Counted from the first letter of the stretch, positions 35,834 to 44,693 are shown. The stretch: 50,820 bases of DNA from Terriglobia bacterium (GCA_021324615.1 JAJPIT010000044.1:1-50820), one strand, 5' to 3'. Notes: generated by a model not told the origin, from the sequence alone. Made by a program: numbers and translations.

Positions 35834-35863
35834 TTGCGCCGGCGCCCGCTGTTGTATTATTAT
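35834..35863 (+). promoter_or_regulatory. Probable promoter of the arginine operon
   Basis: TTGCGC (35834-35839), 18 bases, then TATTAT (35858-35863) fits a sigma70 promoter. The -10 lies inside the upstream ARG box, so ArgR binding would block polymerase directly. TATTAT also occurs at 35855-35860, so the exact -10 is uncertain. Confidence 0.5.
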
Positions 35864-35888
35864 TCATTTGACTGAATAAAAATTCAGC
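35851..35888 (+). promoter_or_regulatory. Pair of ARG boxes (ArgR operator)
   Basis: Two 14-base cores match the ArgR consensus TGAAT-wwww-ATTCA. The downstream core, TGAATAAAAATTCA (35873-35886), is a perfect match. The upstream core, TGTATTATTATTCA (35853-35866), has one mismatch. Taken as 18-base boxes they are 2 bases apart, on the same DNA face, as required for hexameric ArgR. The second box ends just before the GGAGG ribosome-binding site of argF, and argR is in the same operon, giving autoregulation by arginine. Confidence 0.9.
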
Positions 35889-35898
35889 GGAGGCAAAC

Positions 35899-36816
35899 GT
35901 GGCGGTCCCGCTTCAAAATCTTGTTCGAACCACAACCCGGCGCCTGGCCAGCGATCTCGACCTCGGCGCCGACGCGCTGGCCGGCATCCTCGATCTGGCG
36001 GCGCAAATCAAGCGCGCACCGTCCCGTTTCGCGGACCGGCTGAAGGGGCGCTGCCTCGCGCTGCTGTTCGAAAAACCGTCGCTGCGCACCCGCTTCACCT
36101 TCGAACTGGCGATCAAGCAGCTTGGCGGCGATAGCGTCGTCAGCGCCGGACCCGTCGCGGGCCGGGAGCCCGTCAAAGACGTCGCCCGCAATCTGGAGCG
36201 GTGGACCGACGGAATCGTCGCGCGCGTTTTTTCCCAGACGACCATCGACGAGCTGGCGGCCTGGAGCTGCGTGCCGGTGATCAATGCGCTGAGCGATAAA
36301 TTTCACCCCTGCCAGGCGCTGGCCGACGTGCTGACGCTGCGCGAGCATTTCGGCGACCTTGATGGATTGAAGCTGGCCTTCCTCGGCGACGGCAACAACG
36401 TCGCGCATTCGCTGATGCTGACCGCCTCGCGGCTGGGCGTTCACGTCGCGGTGGCCACCCCGCGCGGATATGAGCCGGACGCGGCCATCGCCGCCCGGGC
36501 GGAGGGTCCGGTGACGATCACCAACGATCCGGCCGAGGCCCTGGACGGCGCCCACGCGGTTTACACCGACGTCTGGGCGAGCATGGGCCAGGAGGACGAG
36601 GCGGCGGAAAGGATTCCCATATTCGCGCCTTTTCAGGTCAATGAAGATCTGTTCGCCCAGGCGCGCCCGGACGCGGTCTTCATGCACTGTCTGCCGGCCA
36701 AGCGCGGCCTGGAGGTAAGCGAGGCCGTGCTGGAGTCGCCGCGGTCCGTGGTCTTCGATCAGGCCGAAAACCGGCTGCACACGCAGAAAGCCCTGCTGGT
36801 GGCGCTGTTGGGATAG
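35899..36816 (+). CDS. argF: Ornithine carbamoyltransferase
   Basis: A 305-residue enzyme that makes citrulline from ornithine and carbamoyl phosphate. The carbamoyl-phosphate motif is FEKPSLRTR (S61-R65). HPCQ is at 136-139, the ornithine loop DVWASMG at 224-230, and HCLPA at 263-267. The SMG loop and HCLPA favour the ornithine enzyme over the acetylornithine or succinylornithine forms. It starts at GTG with GGAGG five bases upstream; an ARG-box pair lies immediately before. First gene of the argFGH-argR operon. Confidence 0.95.
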   Translation: MAVPLQNLVRTTTRRLASDLDLGADALAGILDLAAQIKRAPSRFADRLKGRCLALLFEKPSLRTRFTFELAIKQLGGDSVVSAGPVAGREPVKDVARNLERWTDGIVARVFSQTTIDELAAWSCVPVINALSDKFHPCQALADVLTLREHFGDLDGLKLAFLGDGNNVAHSLMLTASRLGVHVAVATPRGYEPDAAIAARAEGPVTITNDPAEALDGAHAVYTDVWASMGQEDEAAERIPIFAPFQVNEDLFAQARPDAVFMHCLPAKRGLEVSEAVLESPRSVVFDQAENRLHTQKALLVALLG

Positions 36817-36858
36817 CGCCTCGCGCGCATCGCCGCCGGCGTCGGACAATTGAGGAAT

Positions 36859-38076
36859 ATGGCAAAACCCAAGAAAGTCGCGCTCGCGTATTCCGGCGGG
36901 CTGGACACATCGATTATTATTCCGTGGCTCAAGGAAACCTACGGATGCGAGGTCGTCGCCGTGTGCGGCGATATCGGACAGGGCGGCGATGAGCTGGCCG
37001 GGCTGGAGGCGAAAGCGAAAAAGACCGGCGCATCGGAGGTCCACGTCGCCGATATGCGCGAGGAGTTCGTGCGCGACTATCTGTGGAAGCTGGTCCGCGC
37101 CGGCGGCGAGTATGAGCACAAATATCTGCTGGGCACCTCGATCGCGCGGCCGCTGCTGGCGAAAAAACAGGTGGAGGTCGCCCTCGCCGCCGGCTGCGAC
37201 GCGCTGGCGCACGGCTGCACCGGCAAGGGAAACGATCAGGTTCGCTTCGAGCTGACCTATAAAGCGCTGGCGCCCCATCTGCCGGTGATCGCGCCCTGGC
37301 GCGAATGGTCCATCGTCTCGCGCGAGGACGCCATCGAATACGCCGCGCGCCACAACGTGCCGGTCTCGCAGACCACGGCCAAGATTTACAGCCGGGACCG
37401 CAACATCTGGCACATTTCACACGAGGGCGGCGCGCTCGAAGATCCGGCCAACGCCGCTCCGGAAGACGTGTGGATGTTGACCAGGAGCGCCAAAGACGCG
37501 CCGAATACTCCGGCAACGGTAGCGATCGGATTCGAGCAGGGCGTTCCGGTTTCGGTCAATGGCAAGCAGTACATTTCGGCGGCGGCGCTGCTGGAAGAAC
37601 TGAACGCGATCGGCGGCGAGCACGGCATCGGCCGCATCGATCTGGTCGAAAACCGCTTCGTCGGGATGAAATCGCGCGGCTGCTATGAAACGCCCGGCGG
37701 CACGCTCATCATGGCCGCCCATCGCGAGCTGGAAGCGCTGACGCTCGATCGCAACATGGCGCACTACAAGCAAAAGCTCGCGCTCGATTACGCCGAGCTG
37801 GTCTACAACGGCCTGTGGTTCACGCCCTTGCGCGAATCGCTGGACGCGTTCTTCGCCGAGGCGAGCCGCCCGGTTACCGGCGAGGTCGCGCTGCGGCTAT
37901 ACAAAGGAACGCTGGAGCCGGTCAGCCGCAAATCGCCCTATTCGCTCTATTCGCTCAATATCGCGAGCTTCACCATGGGCGCGGAATACGATCAGAAGGA
38001 CGCGCGCGGGTTCATCAATTTGATCGGCTTGCCGATCCAGGTGCGGGCCTCGCTCGCCTCCAAGGCCAAGGCCTAG
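36859..38076 (+). CDS. argG: Argininosuccinate synthase
   Basis: A 405-residue enzyme of normal length that joins citrulline and aspartate using ATP. The N-type ATP pyrophosphatase loop is LAYSGGLDTS (9-18). Other family blocks include GCTGKGNDQVRFE and YETPGGTLI. The ATG at 36859 follows GAGG by two bases; a TTG at 36850 is open in frame but less likely. It lies 42 bases after argF. Confidence 0.97.
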   Translation: MAKPKKVALAYSGGLDTSIIIPWLKETYGCEVVAVCGDIGQGGDELAGLEAKAKKTGASEVHVADMREEFVRDYLWKLVRAGGEYEHKYLLGTSIARPLLAKKQVEVALAAGCDALAHGCTGKGNDQVRFELTYKALAPHLPVIAPWREWSIVSREDAIEYAARHNVPVSQTTAKIYSRDRNIWHISHEGGALEDPANAAPEDVWMLTRSAKDAPNTPATVAIGFEQGVPVSVNGKQYISAAALLEELNAIGGEHGIGRIDLVENRFVGMKSRGCYETPGGTLIMAAHRELEALTLDRNMAHYKQKLALDYAELVYNGLWFTPLRESLDAFFAEASRPVTGEVALRLYKGTLEPVSRKSPYSLYSLNIASFTMGAEYDQKDARGFINLIGLPIQVRASLASKAKA

Positions 38077-38104
38077 GTTCGGCGGGGCCTGCGGCAAAGA
38101 CAAC

Positions 38105-39484
38105 ATGAAATTATGGGGCGGGCGGTTCGAAGCAGGACCCTCCGAAGTATTTGAGCGGTTTTCCGCTTCGCTGCACTTCGACAAACGGCTGGCCGACGCC
38201 GATATCCGCGGCTCGCAGGCCTACGCGCGCGCGCTCGAACGCGCCGGAGTCCTGACGCCGGAGGAGCGCGCAACGGCGGTGGCCGCCTTCGAGGCGATGC
38301 GCGCCGAGGTCCGGTCGCCCGCCTTTTTCGAAGGCGCCGAAGACGAAGACATCCATACGCTGATCATTCGCAAACTGAAAGAGCGCGCCGGCGGGATCGC
38401 GGATAAAATTCATACCGGGCGCAGCCGCAACGATCAGGTGTCGCTCGATATCCGGTTGTGGCTGCGCGATGAGATCGACGCCTCGCGCGATTTGCTGCGC
38501 GGCCTGCTCGCGGCGCTGCTCGAAATGGCCAGGCGCGATTCCCAGGCGATCGTTCCCGGATACACCCATACGCGCCGCGCGCAGCCGGTTCTATGGCCTC
38601 ATTATCTGCTCGCCTATTTTGAGATGTTCGCGCGGGATCACCAGCGCCTGGGCGAAGCGCGGAACCGGGTCAACGTGCTGCCGCTCGGCAGCGGAGCGCT
38701 GGCCGGCTCGGCGTTCCCCTTCGATCGCGAGGCCATCGCGCGGGACCTGGGATTCGACGCCATCAGCAAAAATTCCATGGACGTTTCCGGCGATCGCGAC
38801 TTCGCGCTCGACTTTCTTCATGCCGCCGCGATGACAATGCTTCATCTGAGCCGCCTTGCCGAGGACTGGATCCTGTATTCGGGCGAGGAGTACGGCTGGC
38901 TGCAATTGAGCGATGGCGTCACCAGCGGATCCAGCATGATGCCCCAGAAGAAAAATCCCGATTCACTGGAGCTGATCCGCGGAAAATGCGGCGCGGTCTT
39001 CGGCGGCTACGCGGGGCTGTTCCTGCTGATGAAGGGTCTGCCGATGACTTACAATCGCGACATGCAGGAGGATAAGCCGCTTCTGTTTGAAGCCGCCGAT
39101 CAGCTTCGCGGATCGCTCGAAATGGCCCGCGTGGTGGTGGAGACCACCCGCCTGAACCCCGCCCCGCCGCTCGCCGCCCTGGAAGAGAGCTGGGCGGTGG
39201 CCACGGATCTGGCCGACGCGCTGGCCCGGAGCGGCGTGCCTTTCCATCAGGCGCACCAAATCGTCGGCCGGCTGGTGCGCGAAAGCCTGCGCGATTCGAA
39301 AAAGCCGGGCGACTGGACCGCGGAAGCGCTGGCGCGTTTCGACGCCGCGTTCACGCCCGAAATGGCGCGCTATCTGCGGCCCCAGGAGGGAATCCGCACC
39401 CGGGAAATCGCCGGCGGAACCGGACCCGCCGCGGTTGCCGCGGCGCTCGAAGAAGCCGCGCGGCGGCTGGAACGGATGCGATGA
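38105..39484 (+). CDS. argH: Argininosuccinate lyase
   Basis: A 459-residue member of the fumarase/aspartase superfamily that splits argininosuccinate to arginine and fumarate, the last step of arginine synthesis. The signature loop TSGSSMMPQKKNPD (273-286) contains the catalytic serine. H155 in GYTHTRRAQP is the general-acid/base region, and HTGRSRNDQV (103-112) is the first conserved block. It follows argG by 28 bases, and its stop overlaps the argR ATG (ATGA). Confidence 0.97.
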   Translation: MKLWGGRFEAGPSEVFERFSASLHFDKRLADADIRGSQAYARALERAGVLTPEERATAVAAFEAMRAEVRSPAFFEGAEDEDIHTLIIRKLKERAGGIADKIHTGRSRNDQVSLDIRLWLRDEIDASRDLLRGLLAALLEMARRDSQAIVPGYTHTRRAQPVLWPHYLLAYFEMFARDHQRLGEARNRVNVLPLGSGALAGSAFPFDREAIARDLGFDAISKNSMDVSGDRDFALDFLHAAAMTMLHLSRLAEDWILYSGEEYGWLQLSDGVTSGSSMMPQKKNPDSLELIRGKCGAVFGGYAGLFLLMKGLPMTYNRDMQEDKPLLFEAADQLRGSLEMARVVVETTRLNPAPPLAALEESWAVATDLADALARSGVPFHQAHQIVGRLVRESLRDSKKPGDWTAEALARFDAAFTPEMARYLRPQEGIRTREIAGGTGPAAVAAALEEAARRLERMR

Positions 39485-39915
39485 ACAAAACTTATCGCCA
39501 GGGCCAGATCCTCAAGCTGATCCGCTCCCGCCGCCTGCACACCCAGGATGAGCTGGCGCGGGCGCTGCGCTCCATCGGGATTCCGGCCACGCAGGTGACC
39601 CTCTCCCGCGATATCCGCGAGCTCGGCCTGATCAAAACCCCCGACGGCTACGCCGAAGCCGTTCCGGACTCGGCCGCTGCGCCGGAAGTGGAGCCGCTGG
39701 TGCGCGAATTTGTGCGGGATGTCCGGGCGGCGCAAAACCTGCTGGTGCTGCGCACCCCTCCGGGACATGCCAACGCCGTCGCCGTGGCCCTCGACAACGC
39801 GGAGTGGCCGGAGGTCACCGGAACCATCGCCGGAGACGACACCATCCTGATCATCGCCCCCGACGCAAAAACGGCCGAATCGCTGCGCCAAAAATTTTTA
39901 GAGATGCTCCAATGA
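39481..39915 (+). CDS. argR: Arginine repressor ArgR
   Basis: A 144-residue transcription factor. The winged HTH is at ~1-65, with TQVTLSRDIRELGL containing the conserved Ser-Arg (S42/R43). The C-terminal hexamerisation and arginine-binding core ends with GTIAGDDTILI (114-124), where D119/D120 contact L-arginine in known family members. It should bind the ARG boxes at 35851-35888 and so repress its own operon when arginine is plentiful. Both ends overlap neighbours as ATGA. Confidence 0.95.
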   Translation: MNKTYRQGQILKLIRSRRLHTQDELARALRSIGIPATQVTLSRDIRELGLIKTPDGYAEAVPDSAAAPEVEPLVREFVRDVRAAQNLLVLRTPPGHANAVAVALDNAEWPEVTGTIAGDDTILIIAPDAKTAESLRQKFLEMLQ

Positions 39916-41348
39916 CCGCGCGCTGGTCGAAACTGTTTATTCCGACCCTGCGCGAAGATCCGGCGGAGGCCAGAAACGCCGCGCACCGGCTGCTGGTGCG
40001 CGCCGCCTACATGCGCCGGCAGGATTATTTGTATCTGGGGCGGCGCGCGCTGCGCAAGATCGCGGCCCTGTTCCGCCAGGAGCTGGAGGCCGCCGGCGCG
40101 CAGGAGATGCTGTGGTCCTCGCCCGCCGGCGCCTGGGCCATCGCCGCGGAAATCCGCAGCTACAGGCAGCTCCCGCAGATCTGGTATCGCCTCGGCGGAG
40201 GCACGCTCGAATGCTGGAGCTTCGGCGAGGCAGAGGCGTCCTGCCGGGGCGCGGTGCGGCGCGCCGCCGGCCGCTGCGGGGTCGATTTCATCGCGGGACG
40301 AAGCGAGTTCATCGCGCTGTCCGGACACGGCGAGCCGGTGTTGTGCGGCGGGGAAGAAGCCGCGTCGCTGGACGCCGCCGTGAGCCTGCCGCGCCCGCCC
40401 GCCGCCCCCGATCCGGAAGGCGATCTCGCGCCGGAATTGTTCCACACGCCGGGACAAAAAACCATCGCCGATCTTTCCGCGTTCACCGGACTGCCGGAAT
40501 CGTCGCAGATGAAGAGCGTGGTGATGGTGGCCGACGGAAAACCGGTGCTGGCCATGCTGCGCGGCGATCATCAGCTCAGCGAAACCAAACTCCGCGAGGA
40601 ATTGAGCGCCTCCGAGCTGCGTCCGGCCTCGGCCGCGGAGATCCGCCAGTGGTTCGGAGCCGACGCGGGATCGCTCGGCCCAGTCGGAGTCACCCATCTG
40701 CCGGTGCTGGCCGACGAGGCTTTGCGCGGCCGCCGCAACATGATCTGCGGCGCCAACCGCAACGATTATCATTTGCGCCACGTCACCCCGGGCGAGGATT
40801 TTTTCCCCCTTTTCGCCGATTTGAGAATGGCCCAGGAAGGAGAAACCTCTCTGGACGGCGCGCCGCTGGTGCTCGCCCGCGGGATCCCGCTGGCGCGCTT
40901 CCGCCCGCTGCGGAAGCAACTGACGGTGTCCGGCGAAAGCGGCGGGCCATCGCCGGTGAACGTATCGGCCGTCCGCGTGTTTTTCGAGCAACTGCTGATC
41001 GCCGCCGCAGAACAGCGCCAGGACGCCGACGGCCTCGCTCTGGCGCCCTCGATCGCTCCGTTCGACGTCTTGATCACTCCCGTGGCCAACGATGAGGCGC
41101 AGCGCGGCGCCGCGCGGGAGCTGTGCGAATCGCTGTGCGCGGCCGGCCTCGACACCCTGCTCGACGACCGCGACGAGCGGCCCGGCGTCAAATTTAAAGA
41201 CGGCGACCTGATCGGGATTCCCTATCGCGTCACCATCGGCAAAAAGCTGGCGCAGGGCCTGGTCGAGATCCGCGATCGCCGCGCCCGAACATCGGAAGAC
41301 GTCGCGCTCGCCGAAGCGGTCCGGTTCCTTCAAGGCAAATTGAAATGA
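39912..41348 (+). CDS. Prolyl-tRNA synthetase paralogue lacking class II motifs 2 and 3
   Basis: A 478-residue protein, about 90 shorter than bacterial ProRS. The N-terminus (1-70; WSKLFIPTLREDPAEA, AGAQEML) aligns with ProRS motif 1. The blocks around GPTHEEV and motif 2 (FRDE...RPR...REF) are absent: the text goes from SYRQLPQIWYR (83-93) straight to a divergent segment, then GVDF and SEFIALS (131-137). The INS editing domain is intact (~175-290; FHTPGQKTIADL, K201, GANRNDYH). Motif 3 GIGVSR is replaced by VNVSAVR (349-355). The anticodon-binding domain is well kept (SIAPFDVLITP, DDRDERPGVKFKD). It cannot be expected to activate proline. An editing or regulatory role is inferred. Confidence 0.85.
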   Translation: MTARWSKLFIPTLREDPAEARNAAHRLLVRAAYMRRQDYLYLGRRALRKIAALFRQELEAAGAQEMLWSSPAGAWAIAAEIRSYRQLPQIWYRLGGGTLECWSFGEAEASCRGAVRRAAGRCGVDFIAGRSEFIALSGHGEPVLCGGEEAASLDAAVSLPRPPAAPDPEGDLAPELFHTPGQKTIADLSAFTGLPESSQMKSVVMVADGKPVLAMLRGDHQLSETKLREELSASELRPASAAEIRQWFGADAGSLGPVGVTHLPVLADEALRGRRNMICGANRNDYHLRHVTPGEDFFPLFADLRMAQEGETSLDGAPLVLARGIPLARFRPLRKQLTVSGESGGPSPVNVSAVRVFFEQLLIAAAEQRQDADGLALAPSIAPFDVLITPVANDEAQRGAARELCESLCAAGLDTLLDDRDERPGVKFKDGDLIGIPYRVTIGKKLAQGLVEIRDRRARTSEDVALAEAVRFLQGKLK

Positions 41349-42451
41349 CGGACTGGAACGCGATCCGCGCGGAGTTCCCCGCGCTCGAAAAATGGACTTA
41401 TCTCAACTCGGCCACCTTCGGCCAGGTGCCGCGGCGGGCCGTGGAAGCCTGCGCCGGACATTTCGCGCGCCGCGACGAGCAAGCCTGCTCGGATTTTCTG
41501 GACTGGTTCGACGACGCCGACCGGCTCCGCGGCTCGCTGGCGAAGCTGATTCACGCCAGCCCGGATGACATCGCCTTTGTGCGGAACACCGCGGCGGCGC
41601 TCGGCCTGCTGGTCAATGGAATCGACTGGCGCTCCGGCGATAACGTGGTGACGCTGGCCGGCGAATTTCCGAATTATCTCTATCTGCCGGCGCTGGTGGA
41701 GCGGCGGGGCGTCGAATTTCGCGAAGCCCCCTGGCCGGGGCTGTTGGACGCGGTCGACGGCCGCACGCGCCTGGTCGCCCTCAGCGAAGTGAACTACGCC
41801 AGCGGTTTCCGCCCGCCGCTGGCGGAGATTTCGCGATTTCTCCGTGAACGCGGCGTGATTTTTTTCGTCGATGGAACGCAAAGCGTCGGCGCGCTGCGCT
41901 TCGATGTTCAAATCACGGATCCCGATGCGCTCGCGGCGCACGGATATAAATGGATGTGCTCGCCGATGGGCGCCGGTTTTTTCTATATCGCGCCGCGGCT
42001 GCGAAAAAAACTGCCGCCCAGCGAGGCCGGCTGGCGCAGCCATCGCGCCTGGCGCCAGGTCGACGATCTGCACCACGGCCCGCCCGAGATGGTCGAAGCC
42101 GCGGAAAAATACGAAGCCGGAGGATTGCCGTTCGCGCTCTTATACGCAATGGAAGCGGCGGTGAATCTGATGCTCGAAATCGGCCTGGACCGGATCGAGC
42201 AACGCGTGCTGGAACTGGCCTGCTCGGCGCGCGAGCGTCTGCGCCATTTGGGCGCGGAGGTGAACGAGACCGGCTCGCAGATTGTTGCCGCGAAATTCCC
42301 AGGCATCGATCCCTCGCCGCTGGCGCGCGAGTTGAAGTCGCGCCGCATTCTGGTCGCCGCGCGCCACGGCTTCCTGCGTGTCTCGCCGCATTTTTATAAC
42401 AATGCGGACGATCTGGACCGCCTGGCGTCGGAGCTGCGCCGGCTGCTCTGA
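41345..42451 (+). CDS. Class V aminotransferase-fold PLP enzyme
   Basis: A 368-residue fold-type I enzyme of the class V/cysteine-desulfurase-like group. PLP lysine K202 sits in HGYKWM, and D176 in FVDGTQSVGAL contacts the pyridine nitrogen. It starts YLNSATFGQVPRRAV, like isopenicillin-N-epimerase-type members. The active-site cysteine loop of true cysteine desulfurases is not evident. It is not ArgD, which is class III. The ATG overlaps the preceding stop (ATGA), making it the last gene of the arginine operon. Substrate unknown. Confidence 0.87.
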   Translation: MTDWNAIRAEFPALEKWTYLNSATFGQVPRRAVEACAGHFARRDEQACSDFLDWFDDADRLRGSLAKLIHASPDDIAFVRNTAAALGLLVNGIDWRSGDNVVTLAGEFPNYLYLPALVERRGVEFREAPWPGLLDAVDGRTRLVALSEVNYASGFRPPLAEISRFLRERGVIFFVDGTQSVGALRFDVQITDPDALAAHGYKWMCSPMGAGFFYIAPRLRKKLPPSEAGWRSHRAWRQVDDLHHGPPEMVEAAEKYEAGGLPFALLYAMEAAVNLMLEIGLDRIEQRVLELACSARERLRHLGAEVNETGSQIVAAKFPGIDPSPLARELKSRRILVAARHGFLRVSPHFYNNADDLDRLASELRRLL

Positions 42452-42462
42452 GTTTCCCCCCG

Positions 42463-43884
42463 TTACTTCGGGTCGGGCACCGCCGGCTTGGCGTAAACCT
42501 TTTCCAGCGAAGCCTTATATTCGGCGAACAGCTTCTGGATCCCTTCAAACTCCCGCTTCACCTGCCCCCGGTAATCGGGATGGGTCAAATAGTCGTAGAG
42601 CAGCGCCGTCATCGCCTGGGCGTCCACCTGGAAGCCGGAATGCCCCACGTCGGTCAGCGCGTCCTGTTCCATTTCGTAGGTGTGATTGGCCCAGTTGGAG
42701 GTTGCCGCCGAGAAGCCGACGCCGTGGATCGCGCTCGAAACGCTTCCGGTTTCCTCGTATCCTTGCGGCTTGCCGGGTTCCGCCTGGACCTTCACGGCTC
42801 CGTACTTTTTCAGATACGCGAAGGCCAGTTCATCGAGCGACGCTACCGAAATTCCATCGCGGTCCTGCCCGTAGGCGTCGATCTTCACTTTGGTCCCCGT
42901 CGCCAGCGCCGCGGCTTTCGCCGCGTTGTCCACATCCTCGCGAACCTGCGCCAGGTAAACTTCGTCCGGATAGCGGATGTAAAAATCGGCCGCCGCGCGG
43001 TCCGGCACAACGTTCGGAGCCGCTCCGCCTTCGGTAATCACGCCCTGGATCCGCGCCTCGGGCCGGATCGTCGAGCGCATCGCGTCAATATTGTTGAACA
43101 GGTGAATCACCGCCTCCAGCGCGTTGCGCCCGGCCCACGGCGTCATCTGATGCGCCGGCGCGCCGGTGAAGATGTATTTCACGCCGTCGATGTTCAGACA
43201 GCAGGTGCCGAATCCAGGGGCCGGCCGCGTGGTCTGGCTGGTCGAATGACTGCGGACCAGAAGATCGACGCCGTTGAAGACGCCCGCCTTGAACATCTCG
43301 GTCTTGGCGTTGGGCGGCATCATCTCTTCGCCGGGCGTGCCGAAGACGGTGACGCTGCCCGGCATGTGGGTCTTCTCCAGCAGCTCCGCGATGGCCACCG
43401 CGGCGGCAATTCCCACCGGCCCTTGCGCGCTGTGCTGGTCGCCGTGAAACGGCCGCGACGTGCCCCGCAGCGCGTCGTATTCGAGAATCACCCCCACATT
43501 CGGCGCGCCGTGATTTCCCTTGTATCGCGCGATGAACGCCGTCTTCAGATTGGCCACGCCCATGGTGACTTCAAATCCGTGCTGCTTCAGATAATCCGTC
43601 AAAATCCCGACCGACCGCGTTTCTTCAAATCCGATCTCCGGGTGCCGCGTAATATCGTCCGCCATCGCGAGCAGCTCTTTGTCCATCAATTCCTTCGCCC
43701 TGGCGACGGTTTGATCGCGCTGCGGGTTGGAAACCGTCAGCCGTTCGACGATGGTGCGGACGTCCAGCGCGCGCTCCATCTCGGACATTTTCAACAACAC
43801 GTCACGGGCGGCCTGGCGTTCGGTGGGCGTTTCCTGCGCCAGCAGGATTCCGCCGGCCAGGCAAATCATCACGGAAACTCTCAT
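42463..43884 (-). CDS. M20-family amidohydrolase, exported (AbgB-like)
   Basis: A 473-residue M20 metallo-hydrolase with a signal-like N-terminus (MRVSVMICLAGGILLAQ). Conserved blocks include HPEIGFEET, FHGDQHSAQGPVGIAAA (zinc region), GTPGEE and GAPAHQMTPWAGRNALEA (dimerisation domain). Such enzymes remove acyl or aminobenzoyl groups from amino acids or peptides. The HGDQHSAQGP form differs from the CGHD/CGHN motif of aminoacylases, so the substrate is uncertain. It is convergent with the aminotransferase gene, 11 bases apart. Confidence 0.87.
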   Translation of the reverse strand: MRVSVMICLAGGILLAQETPTERQAARDVLLKMSEMERALDVRTIVERLTVSNPQRDQTVARAKELMDKELLAMADDITRHPEIGFEETRSVGILTDYLKQHGFEVTMGVANLKTAFIARYKGNHGAPNVGVILEYDALRGTSRPFHGDQHSAQGPVGIAAAVAIAELLEKTHMPGSVTVFGTPGEEMMPPNAKTEMFKAGVFNGVDLLVRSHSTSQTTRPAPGFGTCCLNIDGVKYIFTGAPAHQMTPWAGRNALEAVIHLFNNIDAMRSTIRPEARIQGVITEGGAAPNVVPDRAAADFYIRYPDEVYLAQVREDVDNAAKAAALATGTKVKIDAYGQDRDGISVASLDELAFAYLKKYGAVKVQAEPGKPQGYEETGSVSSAIHGVGFSAATSNWANHTYEMEQDALTDVGHSGFQVDAQAMTALLYDYLTHPDYRGQVKREFEGIQKLFAEYKASLEKVYAKPAVPDPK

Positions 43885-43893
43885 GGGAAGACT

Positions 43894-43899
43894 ATTATA
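43894..43899 (-). promoter_or_regulatory. -10 box (TATAAT) for the M20 hydrolase gene
   Basis: A perfect TATAAT on the minus strand ends about 9 bases before the ATG at 43884. The position where a -35 box should lie is GC-rich and does not match. If used, the transcript would have almost no leader. Confidence 0.4.
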
Positions 43900-43973
43900 C
43901 TGCCGCCGGCCGCGGAGCCGGCGGAAGAAATCGATGTCCGCCGTTCCGCCGATTCCGCGGATAAAATGAACGG

Positions 43974-44693
43974 GTGAGGTTCGCCGCCGCCCTGCTCGCT
44001 TGCGCTTCGCTTCTGGCCCAGTCTCCGGCGAAGGTCGAATACACCTGCCCGCCCGAGGATATCGACGCCTTCGGATTATCTTGCGCGCCGGACGATCCCT
44101 GCCATGTGTTTCTCGAATTATCCTCGATTGAAGCGGCCGGGCCGAAACTGTTCGCGGCCGGAAATCTCCACACCGAATCGACCACGCTCTACGGCATTTT
44201 GCTTGCCAGCGAGGACGGCGGCAAAAACTGGACGGAGCCGCTGAAGCGCATCCGCGCCGCCGCTCTCGAACAGATCCAGTTCATCGACAACGCCAAAGGC
44301 TGGATCAGCGGCCAATCCATCGAGCCGCTGCCGCGCGACCCTTTTCTGCTGATCACGGACGATGGCGGAAATACCTGGCGGCAAAAAATGCTGTTCGACG
44401 ATTCGCGGTTCGCCTCGGTGGCGCAGTTCTGGTTTGATTCGCCGGAGGCGGGCCAGCTCGTCTTGGACCGCGAGCTTAACGGCCGCCCCCTGCACGAGCG
44501 CTATCAGACCAACACCGGCGGTGAAAGCTGGGAGCTGGAGGAGTCCACCTCCAAACCGGTGGTCCTGAAGACGCGCAAAGATGCGGTCTGGCGCCTTCGC
44601 GCCGACGGAAAAAGATACTATGCGCAGCGCCGCGGCCCGTCGGGGTGGGAGACCGTGGCCAGCTTCCCGATCGAGGTCGCCGACTGCAAATAA
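43974..44693 (+). CDS. Exported Ycf48/BNR-repeat-like protein
   Basis: A 239-residue protein with a short signal-like N-terminus (MRFAAALLACASLLAQS). It carries BNR/Ycf48-like repeats, seen as LASEDGGKNW, LLITDDGGNTW and TNTGGESWELE, which form beta-propeller blades. Four cysteines (two near 25-45, one at the C-terminus plus one in the signal) may allow disulfide bonding. The molecular role is unknown. It starts at GTG without a visible ribosome-binding site, so the start is the weakest part of the call. Confidence 0.75.
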   Translation: MRFAAALLACASLLAQSPAKVEYTCPPEDIDAFGLSCAPDDPCHVFLELSSIEAAGPKLFAAGNLHTESTTLYGILLASEDGGKNWTEPLKRIRAAALEQIQFIDNAKGWISGQSIEPLPRDPFLLITDDGGNTWRQKMLFDDSRFASVAQFWFDSPEAGQLVLDRELNGRPLHERYQTNTGGESWELEESTSKPVVLKTRKDAVWRLRADGKRYYAQRRGPSGWETVASFPIEVADCK

